DNA from: Protaetiibacter sp.
Lineage (GTDB): Bacteria > Actinomycetota > Actinomycetes > Actinomycetales > Microbacteriaceae
Length of the DNA: 64,000 nt
Assembly (NCBI GenBank): GCA_030150265.1
Contig: JASLGG010000030.1
Span: forward strand, 1-64,000
Direction of reading: 5' to 3'
Below are positions 1-6,568 of this stretch, piece by piece. The position numbers and the translations under genes were made by a program. Every line of letters starts with the position of its first letter. The first letter of the stretch is position 1. The notes below the pieces were generated by a model. The model was not told the origin of the DNA. It saw only the letters and a list, made by a program, of their open reading frames with translations, and ran no database searches.

Positions 1-372
1 CTGCACGGCCCCATTGCCGACGTCTTCGACGCCCACCAACGAGGCCGTCGCGCGAACTCGGGACCCGACGGGTACCGGCGCCGGGAAGCGAACCTTGTTG
101 AGTCCGTAATTGATTGCCAGCTTGATGCCGTTTACGGTGTAGATCTCGTGCTGCAGCCGCGGCAGCAGCGACAGCGTCATGTAGCCGTGCGCGATAGTCT
201 TGCCAAACGGGCCCTTGGCCGCGCGTTCGGGGTCAACGTGGATCCACTGGTGGTCGCCGGTCGCATCGGCAAACAGATTGACGTCTTCCTGAGTGATGGT
301 CACCCAGTCGCTCTGCCCGATGGTCTCGCCGGTGGCCAAGGCGAGGTCTGCTACTGACTCGAAAGTGCGCAT
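1..372 (-). CDS. htdZ: (R)-specific enoyl-ACP/CoA hydratase, MaoC type (partial, C-terminus beyond window)
   Basis: Only the first 124 codons are present; the gene runs off the left edge. The translation from the ATG at 372 begins MRTFESVADLALATGET and is very close to the mycobacterial hydratase HtdZ (Rv0130, about 151 residues). The hydratase motif FADATGDHQWIHVD contains Asp40 and His45, the known catalytic pair of this family. The enzyme hydrates trans-2-enoyl thioesters to (R)-3-hydroxyacyl thioesters in lipid metabolism. In M. tuberculosis it lies beside fbpC, which also occurs here about 3 kb away, so the context supports the call. Confidence 0.93.
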   Translation of the reverse strand, partial: MRTFESVADLALATGETIGQSDWVTITQEDVNLFADATGDHQWIHVDPERAAKGPFGKTIAHGYMTLSLLPRLQHEIYTVNGIKLAINYGLNKVRFPAPVPVGSRVRATASLVGVEDVGNGAVQ

Positions 373-392
373 GAGGGGTAAGCATAGAACTC

Positions 393-896
393 GTGAGGTT
401 GCTGCTGATTGCCGATACCCATGTCCCCAAACGCGCGCGCGACCTACCCGCCCAGGTGTGGGATGAAGTCGCGCGGGCGGACATCGTCATCCACGCCGGC
501 GACTGGGTGACGGCAGACTTGCTCGACGAGCTGGAGGCCCGAGCTGCTCGACTCATCGCGTGCTGGGGAAACAATGACGGCGAAGCACTCAGGAGGCGCT
601 TGCCGGAGCGCGCCGACGCGACGTTGGCGGGCGTCCGCTTCACCGTCGTACACGAGACCGGGGCGTCGGGCGGCCGCGACGCCAGGATGTCGCGGCTCTA
701 TCCCGACAGCGACGTCCTGGTGTTCGGGCACAGCCACATCCCCTGGGACACCACGACCAGCACCGGGTTGCGCCTGCTCAATCCGGGCTCGCCGACCGAC
801 CGCCGCCGGCAGCCGTTCTGCACCTACATGACCGCGGACGTCGAGAGCGGGTCACTCAAGGACGTGGTGCTGCATCGCCTTGACAAAAGTAGCTGA
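393..896 (+). CDS. Metallophosphoesterase, YfcE/MJ0936-type phosphodiesterase
   Basis: A 167-residue protein with a GTG start. It has the calcineurin-like metal-site motifs in order: Asp8-Thr-His10, Gly-Asp37-Trp, Gly-Asn-Asn-Asp near residue 60, and GHSHIP near residue 114. The length fits a single-domain YfcE-like phosphodiesterase, probably cytosolic and using two metal ions. The physiological substrate cannot be told from sequence. It is divergent from htdZ with only 20 bases between the two starts, so their promoters must overlap the coding ends. Start GTG 393 places the first beta strand RLLLIADTH at the N-terminus as expected. Confidence 0.82.
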   Translation: MRLLLIADTHVPKRARDLPAQVWDEVARADIVIHAGDWVTADLLDELEARAARLIACWGNNDGEALRRRLPERADATLAGVRFTVVHETGASGGRDARMSRLYPDSDVLVFGHSHIPWDTTTSTGLRLLNPGSPTDRRRQPFCTYMTADVESGSLKDVVLHRLDKSS

Positions 897-922
897 CAGC
901 TAGGCGCTACACAGGCCGCACA

Positions 923-953
923 CATATATAGCTCGTAAACAGAGGTATATATG
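923..953 (+). promoter_or_regulatory. Inverted repeat over the marR start, candidate auto-operator
   Basis: CATATATA (923-930) and TATATATG (946-953) form perfect 8-base arms, 15 bases apart. The right arm includes the ATG of the MarR gene, and AGAGG (941-945) inside the spacer can serve as ribosome binding site. AT-rich palindromes at their own start are typical MarR operators. Binding by this MarR is inference. Confidence 0.5.
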
Positions 954-1412
954 CAAGCACTCAAGGTACGCACCGAACTGGCCGCCGAGCTGCCACGCAT
1001 CGTCGGCAGATTCCGCCGGCGCCTGCGCCGCTCTGCCGGTCCTGGGTTCGACTCCGCACGGCTCACCGAGTCGCAGACGGAGCTGTTATGGCTGGTCGGC
1101 CGGCAGCCGGGAATCTCGGTCAGCGCCGCGGCGGCTGAACTCGGGCTGGCGCCCAACACCGCATCGACTTTGGTTTCCAAGCTGGTAGCCAACGGGTGGC
1201 TGATCCGTACCGTCGGCGACGCCGACCGTCGGGTGGGTCAGCTACGCCTGGCCGAGCCCAGCCAACGGATCGTCGACGAGTCCCGTGCCGCACGGCGGGC
1301 ATTGCTGTCCGAGCTGCTCGGCGAACTCGACAGCAACCAAATCGATTCTCTGACAAAGGGGTTAGAGGTTCTCGACACGATGTCTCGACTATTACAGGAG
1401 CGACGATCATGA
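951..1412 (+). CDS. MarR-family transcriptional regulator
   Basis: A 153-residue winged-helix protein. The central region contains the recognition helix (ELGLAPNTASTLVSKL, about residues 63-78) followed by the wing with the Asp-x-Asp-Arg-Arg turn (GDADRRVG), the hallmark of MarR proteins. Its TGA overlaps the ATG of the next gene in an ATGA junction, so it is cotranscribed with and probably controls the ABC exporter. A palindrome spanning its own start codon suggests autorepression. The ligand is unknown; drug-like or lipid compounds are usual for such exporter-linked regulators. Confidence 0.85.
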   Translation: MQALKVRTELAAELPRIVGRFRRRLRRSAGPGFDSARLTESQTELLWLVGRQPGISVSAAAAELGLAPNTASTLVSKLVANGWLIRTVGDADRRVGQLRLAEPSQRIVDESRAARRALLSELLGELDSNQIDSLTKGLEVLDTMSRLLQERRS

Positions 1413-2233
1413 GCGGATCACTACCGTTGGCCATCGACTGCCGAAAACTGACCTACCGCTACGGCAAGTTCACCGCCGTCGACGACCTCTCATTGCAGGT
1501 ACGGCCCGGCGAGACCATGGGTTTGCTGGGTCCCAACGGGGCGGGTAAGACGACGTTGGTCCGCATGCTCACCACGCTGACGCCGGTGCAGCAGGGCGAA
1601 CTGCGTATTTTTGGAATGGACTCCGGCGATGCGACCGTCGACATCCGCAGCAATATCGGCTATGTCCCGCAACAGCTTTCGATCGAGCCCGCCCTGACCG
1701 GGCGGCAAAACGTGGAATGGTTCGCCCGGCTGTACGGGGTCCCTCGCGCCCAGCGCGCCGAGCGGACCGAGCAGGCGCTGAGCGCCATGCAGTTGCACGA
1801 CGTGGCCGACCGGCTGGCCGGAACGTACTCCGGCGGCATGGTGCGCCGCTTGGAAGTGGCCCAGGCACTGGTCAATCGCCCGTCGCTGCTGGTGCTCGAC
1901 GAACCCACCGTCGGCCTGGATCCGATTGCCCGCGACGGGGTCTGGACCCAGGTGCAGAACATGCAGTCGCAATTCGGCATGACCGTGTTGCTGACCACCC
2001 ATTACATGGAGGAGGCCGATGCGTTGTGCGACCGGGTCGCGTTGATGCATCACGGCGTGTTACGCGCCGTCGGCACTCCCACCGAGTTGAAGTCGACAGT
2101 GTCGCCGCGCGCCACGCTCGAGGATGTCTTCCGCCACTACACGGCGCATGACTTGTCCGCCGGCTCGGAAGAGGAGACCGGCTCGTTCCGCCAAATCCGT
2201 TCCAGCAGAAAGGTTGCCAGCCGTGCAAGTTGA
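1409..2233 (+). CDS. ABC exporter ATP-binding protein, DrrA-like
   Basis: A 274-residue nucleotide-binding subunit. The start is the ATG at 1409, which overlaps the MarR stop; longer upstream reading in this frame is inside marR. Visible motifs are Walker A GPNGAGKTT (about residues 41-49), the Q-loop around YVPQQ, signature YSGGM, Walker B LLVLDEP and the H-loop TTHYMEEAD. The C-terminal extension after the core resembles the regulatory tail of DrrA/CcmA-type exporters. It pairs with the permease that follows and overlaps it by 11 bases. Substrate is unknown. Confidence 0.9.
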   Translation: MSGSLPLAIDCRKLTYRYGKFTAVDDLSLQVRPGETMGLLGPNGAGKTTLVRMLTTLTPVQQGELRIFGMDSGDATVDIRSNIGYVPQQLSIEPALTGRQNVEWFARLYGVPRAQRAERTEQALSAMQLHDVADRLAGTYSGGMVRRLEVAQALVNRPSLLVLDEPTVGLDPIARDGVWTQVQNMQSQFGMTVLLTTHYMEEADALCDRVALMHHGVLRAVGTPTELKSTVSPRATLEDVFRHYTAHDLSAGSEEETGSFRQIRSSRKVASRAS

Positions 2234-3041
2234 TCAAGCCGCCCGCGCCACCCTGGTCCGCGCACCGCGCGGATGGCATCGGGTCACCGCAACACTGGAC
2301 CGCGTCAGCGCGTTCGCGATCGTCGAATTGCAGAAGCTGGCGCACGACCGCACCGAACTGGTCACCCGAATGGTGCAGCCCGCGTTGTGGCTGCTGATCT
2401 TCGGCACCACGTTCAGCAAGCTGCACGTCATCCACACCGGTTCGGTGTCGTATCTGGCTTTTCTGGCGCCGGGAATCATCGCCCAGTCGGCGCTGTTCAT
2501 CTCGATCTTCTATGGCATACAGATCATTTGGGATCGGGACGCCGGCATCCTCGCCAAACTCATGGTGACCCCGGCGCCGGCGTCGGCGCTGATCACCGGC
2601 AAGGCTTTTGCCGCGGGCGTGCGGTCCGTCGCCCAGGTCGTCGGCGTGATGGCGCTGGCCTACGTGATGGGCATCGGCCTGACCATCAACCCGTTGCGCA
2701 TCCTGGGGGCGATGGCCATCGTCATGCTCGGTGCAGCGTTCTTCGCCTGCTTGTCGATGACGCTGGCCGGGTTGGTGCGCAGTCGTGATCGCCTGATGGG
2801 GATCGGACAAGCCATCACCATGCCGTTGTTCTTCGCGTCCAACGCGCTGTACCCCGTCGACGTGATGCCGAGCTGGCTGCACGCTCTGAGCACAGTCAAC
2901 CCGCTCAGCTACGAGGTGAATGCCCTGCGGGCGCTGTTGATCGGCACGTCATTCAATCCGCTCGACATCGTCGTGTTGGTGGCGGCAGCGCTGATCGGGA
3001 TCGCCACGGCGTCAACGTTGTTGCGCCGCTTGGTCGCTTAG
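2223..3041 (+). CDS. ABC-2 type exporter permease, DrrB-like
   Basis: A 272-residue membrane protein with about six hydrophobic segments, the first near residue 50 (LWLLIFGTTF). The C-terminal part holds the ABC-2 family signature region around FASNALYPVDVMPSWL. I chose GTG 2223 because AGAAAGG (2207-2213) gives a well-spaced ribosome binding site; an earlier ATG at 2124 lies deep in the ATPase gene. It forms a transporter with the preceding ATPase under the MarR regulator. Its TAG stop is the first three bases of a 54-bp tandem repeat. Confidence 0.86.
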   Translation: MQVDQAARATLVRAPRGWHRVTATLDRVSAFAIVELQKLAHDRTELVTRMVQPALWLLIFGTTFSKLHVIHTGSVSYLAFLAPGIIAQSALFISIFYGIQIIWDRDAGILAKLMVTPAPASALITGKAFAAGVRSVAQVVGVMALAYVMGIGLTINPLRILGAMAIVMLGAAFFACLSMTLAGLVRSRDRLMGIGQAITMPLFFASNALYPVDVMPSWLHALSTVNPLSYEVNALRALLIGTSFNPLDIVVLVAAALIGIATASTLLRRLVA

Positions 3042-3153
3042 CCGATAGTCGCGACCCGCCGCGCCCGGCTTCACCGCGCTTGCGATCGCTCCTAGCCGAT
3101 AGTCGCGACCCGCCGCGCCCGGCTTCACCGCGCTTGCGATCGCTCCTAGCCGA
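3039..3153 (+). repeat. 54-bp tandem direct repeat, two full copies and a short third start (MIRU-like)
   Basis: Copy one is 3039-3092 and copy two 3093-3146; they appear identical, and TAGCCGA at 3147-3153 starts a third, diverged copy. The unit begins with TAG, so copy one supplies the stop codon of the permease gene. Unit size and overlap with a stop codon resemble mycobacterial interspersed repetitive units (MIRU/VNTR loci). The rest of the gap up to fbpC (3154-3317) shows no gene; it should hold the fbpC promoter. Confidence 0.75.
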
Positions 3154-3317
3154 ACGCTGCGACCGCAGCGACTCCCAATCGTTAGCCAACCGCGACATCG
3201 ACCTGCGGCCACGACGGCCGAGTCGCACCGCTTCCCTGTGTTTCACTCGCCTAACAGATTCGACCGTCAAACAAGCGGCACCAAAGAATCGATGAAAGTT
3301 GGGATGGGTAGAAAGCT

Positions 3318-4319
3318 ATGACGCTCTTCGAGGGGATGCGAAAGTTGCGCGGTGCCAAGGCAAAGCTGCCGCGCCGTCTTACTGTTGCGACGATGGGAGC
3401 TGCCCTGTTGTCCGGTCTTGTCTGTGCCGTCGGCGGCGCGGCGACCGCGGGGGCGTTCTCCAAGCCGGGGCTTCCGGTGGAATACCTGCAAGTTCCGTCA
3501 CCGTCGATGGGCCGTGAAATCAAGGTTCAGTTCCAGGGCGGCGGTGCCCACGCGGTTTACCTGCTCGACGGCCTGCGCGCGCAGGACGACTTCAACGGCT
3601 GGGACATCAACACCAACGCCTTTGAGGAGTACTACCAGTCGGGTCTGTCGGTGATCATGCCGGTCGGCGGTCAGTCCAGTTTCTACAGCAACTGGTACCA
3701 GCCGTCGTCGGGCAACGGGCAGAACTACACCTATAAATGGGAAACCTTCCTGACCCAGGAGATGCCGGCCTGGCTGCAGGCCAACAAGCAGGTGTCACCG
3801 GTCGGTAATGCGGCGGTGGGCCTGTCGATGTCCGGTGGCTCGGCGCTGATCCTGGCCTCGTACTACCCGCAGCAATTCCCCTACGCCGCATCGCTTTCCG
3901 GCTTCCTCAACCCGTCCGACGGCTGGTGGCCGACGCTGATCGGCCTGGCGATGAACGACTCGGGTGGTTACAACGCCAACAGCATGTGGGGTCCGTCCAG
4001 TGACCCGGCGTGGAAGCGCAACGACCCGATGGTCCAGATTCCGCGGCTGGTGGCCAACAACACCCGGATCTGGGTCTACTGCGGTAACGGCGCACCGAGC
4101 GACCTCGGCGGTGACAACGTGCCGGCGAAGTTCCTGGAAGGCATGACGCTGCGCACCAACCAGCAATTCCAGCAGACCTACGCGGCCGACGGTGGACGCA
4201 ACGGGGTCTTCAACTTCCCCGCCAACGGGACGCACTCGTGGCCCTACTGGAACGCCCAGTTGGTCGCGATGAAGTCCGACATCCTGCAGGTGCTCAACGG
4301 GAGTAACAACTCCGCGTAA
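3318..4319 (+). CDS. fbpC: Diacylglycerol acyltransferase/mycolyltransferase Ag85C
   Basis: A 333-residue secreted esterase-fold enzyme that moves mycolic acids between trehalose monomycolates and onto arabinogalactan. The N-terminus (about 1-45) is a signal peptide with a twin-arginine pair (PRRLTV) and cleavage near ATAGA-FSKPG. The mature part matches antigen 85C closely. The triad falls at Ser170 (GLSMSGG), Glu274 (KFLEG) and His306 (GTHSW), equal to Ser124, Glu228 and His260 of mature Ag85C. Length agrees with the family. Its presence implies a mycolic-acid cell envelope, which does not fit the organism suggested by the region right of 7 kb. Confidence 0.97.
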   Translation: MTLFEGMRKLRGAKAKLPRRLTVATMGAALLSGLVCAVGGAATAGAFSKPGLPVEYLQVPSPSMGREIKVQFQGGGAHAVYLLDGLRAQDDFNGWDINTNAFEEYYQSGLSVIMPVGGQSSFYSNWYQPSSGNGQNYTYKWETFLTQEMPAWLQANKQVSPVGNAAVGLSMSGGSALILASYYPQQFPYAASLSGFLNPSDGWWPTLIGLAMNDSGGYNANSMWGPSSDPAWKRNDPMVQIPRLVANNTRIWVYCGNGAPSDLGGDNVPAKFLEGMTLRTNQQFQQTYAADGGRNGVFNFPANGTHSWPYWNAQLVAMKSDILQVLNGSNNSA

Positions 4320-4334
4320 GCAGTGCACTAAGCC

Positions 4335-4376
4335 AGCATCGGCAGCAGCGCAACGGCCAGCGCTGCTGCCGATGCT
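4335..4376 (+). terminator. Strong stem-loop between convergent fbpC and DUF1275 genes
   Basis: A perfect 16-bp stem (4335-4350 with 4361-4376) around a 10-base loop, followed by TCATTTT. It lies 15 bases after the fbpC stop and can end transcription from both sides. The following 4384-4434 contains three loose copies of a TTGCGCGATCT-like word and no gene. Confidence 0.85.
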
Positions 4377-4450
4377 TCATTTTGCGATCTAGCTTGCGCG
4401 ATCTAGATTGCGCGGATCTCGATTGCGCGATTGTCGCCGAATCAAGGCGC

Positions 4451-5131
4451 TCAATCGGATTGGGCGCGGCGATCCTGGTGGAAGTACGTGTAACCAGTAG
4501 TCAATGCGCACATGACTGAGGCGACCACCAGCATCCAGGTGCCGTTGACGAGCACGCCGATGCAGCCACCCACCGTCGCACCGAGAACGAAGCTGGCGAA
4601 CAGCAAAAAATAGCCCAGCCAGTCCGACGGTCTCCCGCCGGCGATGTGGCGTTCGATGCCCTGGCCCATTTTGACCAGCGTGCCGGTCACGTAGCTCAAC
4701 GGCACCGACACCTCGCCGTCCTTGACGAATGAGGTGTTCAGCGCGCCAACACCGAAGGCCACCAACATGATTGGCGCGAAGTCAAGCTGAACTTCTTCCC
4801 ATCCCTCATCGATCACGTCCACCACCGTCGCGGCGAAAAGACTAAAGGTGGTCAGCACGGTGGGGCCGTGCGGATGTCCTGACCAAAACCGACGCCGGCA
4901 GATCGAGGCGACCACCACGCCGGCGACGAAGCACAGGATCAACACCCCCGCTGAGACCGCCAGCTTCACGTCATCGCGGAAGTAGCCCAGCACGGCGCGT
5001 TGCGCGTTGCCGGTCATGAAGGTGACGAAGTACCCCGCGGAGTGCATGTACGCGGTGGCCCCGAGGACGCCGGCCAATACCGCGAGCACCCACGAGAGCC
5101 GTGTCTCGCTGTTGAACACCTCGCCCCCCAC
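4451..5131 (-). CDS. DUF1275 (YoaK) family integral membrane protein
   Basis: A 226-residue protein with six predicted membrane segments. The YoaK/DUF1275 hallmarks are visible: an early GYFVTFMTGNAQRAV stretch (about residues 32-46) and a later PLSYVTGTLVKMGQ stretch near residue 142. Function of the family is unknown, with transport suggested. A GTG start at 5131 is used here, but an ATG at 5140 lies in another frame, so the N-terminus is uncertain. It follows mak by 33 bases on the same strand and sits where M. tuberculosis has the membrane protein gene Rv0128, so it is likely read with treS-mak. Confidence 0.8.
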   Translation of the reverse strand: MGGEVFNSETRLSWVLAVLAGVLGATAYMHSAGYFVTFMTGNAQRAVLGYFRDDVKLAVSAGVLILCFVAGVVVASICRRRFWSGHPHGPTVLTTFSLFAATVVDVIDEGWEEVQLDFAPIMLVAFGVGALNTSFVKDGEVSVPLSYVTGTLVKMGQGIERHIAGGRPSDWLGYFLLFASFVLGATVGGCIGVLVNGTWMLVVASVMCALTTGYTYFHQDRRAQSD

Positions 5132-5164
5132 ACGGACATGCTTTCACCCGCGGGCCGCGCAGGG

Positions 5165-6568
5165 CTAAGCGACGGTGAGCCGGGCGATCGACCGCAGCGG
5201 GATCGGCAGCCACCCGGGCCGATGCCGCGCCTCGTATCCGGCCTCGTACACCGCTTTGTCGAGTTCGTACGCAGCCAGCAGCGCGGCGGAATCGCGCGGA
5301 TCCGTCCCCGAGGCGGCGGCATACCCATCGCAGAATGCGGTGCGGTTGCGTTCCACCCATTCCCGGGCGCGTGCGGCGCGCTGCTTGTCCGACTTGCTGG
5401 ATGGGTCCACGAGCGGACCGTAGGCGGCGTACTCGAAGGAGCGCAGCACGCCGGCCACGTCGCGTAAGGGCGAATCCGGTGCGCGCCGCTCGTCGAGCGG
5501 CTGGCCCGGCTCACCTTCGAAGTCGATCAGCAGCCACGTCTCCGGGGTGCGCAGCACCTGCCCCAGATGCAGGTCACCGTGCACCCGCTGAACGGTGATC
5601 GTCTCCTGCGCCAGCTTCTGGAATCGCTCCTCGACCGTCGCCGCGTACTCGCGCAGCTCGGGAACGGCCGCCACGGTCGACGACAATCGCGCCAGCACGG
5701 TGTCCACCGGAAAGGTCGTCTGTGCGGTTCCGAGGTTCTCGGCCAGAGTGGCGTGCACCGACGCCACCGCCTCACCGAGCCGGTAGGACTCGCCCGCGAA
5801 GTCACCGCCGACCTCGTAGGCGTACAAGTCGCCCTCGGCGAACAGGTCGCGGACGCTGGCGGTGGCCATCGCCCAGCCCTCGGCCGCGTTGGCCGCGAAC
5901 TCGGTCACCATGCCGAGCGGGCAGCTCTTGTCGGGGTCTTGCGCGGCGATCTCATAGGTGGCGAACAGCCGAGCCACGTGTGGGTTCCCGGCCCGCCCCA
6001 GCACCCGGTTCAGTTCGATGTCCGGGTTGATGCCGTCACTGACCCGGCGGAACAGCTTGAAGATGGCGGTTCGATCGAAGATCACACTGGTGTTGGACTG
6101 CTCGGCGTCGGAGACATGCGGTTCAGACTCTTGCGGCAGCTGGGCGCCGGGCTCCTTGATGAAGGCCACCTCCACGTCGGACGCGGCGCGCACGGCCCCG
6201 GAGTCCATCAGCGACAGCAAGAACTGCGGCGCGTCGGAAACATAGAGCGCGTCGAATCCGGTGCGGTCCTCGGCGGCGCCGATGGTGGCCACGGTGCTGT
6301 ACTCGGACACCGGCGCGGCGTCCCAGCCGACGATCACCTGGTACCGCTCCGACGAGCCGTCGGTGTACTCGGCGTCGACAAGCACCAGGTCCAGGTCGTC
6401 ACGCAGCGGGACGACGACGGCGGCCTCGGCGGCCGAGAGCTCACGGCTGCGTCCCGCGTACCAACGTTGCTGGGGCAGCCACTCAGACCAAGGCAGCTTG
6501 GCTGGCTGGGTCATCTTGCGCCGCTCCTCCTCATCGCTTCGCTCTGCATCGTCGCCAGCGCGGGTCAT
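5165..6568 (-). CDS. mak: Maltokinase
   Basis: A 467-residue kinase that phosphorylates maltose to maltose-1-phosphate with ATP, feeding GlgE in alpha-glucan synthesis. The protein aligns along its whole length with mycobacterial Mak (455 residues): N-terminal KLPWSEWLPQQRWYAGR, central CDAEQSNTSVIF-like stretch, catalytic loop QRVHGDLHLGQVL and metal-binding LIDFEGEPGQPLDERR, ending RSIARLTVA. The start ATG at 6568 overlaps the treS stop (ATGA); an internal ATG at 6514 (MTQPAKLPW) is the alternative and fits the known N-terminus about as well. Coupling to treS makes biological sense because TreS supplies maltose. Confidence 0.96.
   Translation of the reverse strand: MTRAGDDAERSDEEERRKMTQPAKLPWSEWLPQQRWYAGRSRELSAAEAAVVVPLRDDLDLVLVDAEYTDGSSERYQVIVGWDAAPVSEYSTVATIGAAEDRTGFDALYVSDAPQFLLSLMDSGAVRAASDVEVAFIKEPGAQLPQESEPHVSDAEQSNTSVIFDRTAIFKLFRRVSDGINPDIELNRVLGRAGNPHVARLFATYEIAAQDPDKSCPLGMVTEFAANAAEGWAMATASVRDLFAEGDLYAYEVGGDFAGESYRLGEAVASVHATLAENLGTAQTTFPVDTVLARLSSTVAAVPELREYAATVEERFQKLAQETITVQRVHGDLHLGQVLRTPETWLLIDFEGEPGQPLDERRAPDSPLRDVAGVLRSFEYAAYGPLVDPSSKSDKQRAARAREWVERNRTAFCDGYAAASGTDPRDSAALLAAYELDKAVYEAGYEARHRPGWLPIPLRSIARLTVA

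Noticed and set aside
4384..4434. Short repeats of a TTGCGCGATCT-like word after the fbpC terminator
   Set aside because: The copies are short and diverged, with no palindromic or CRISPR-like spacing, so I do not call a repeat element.
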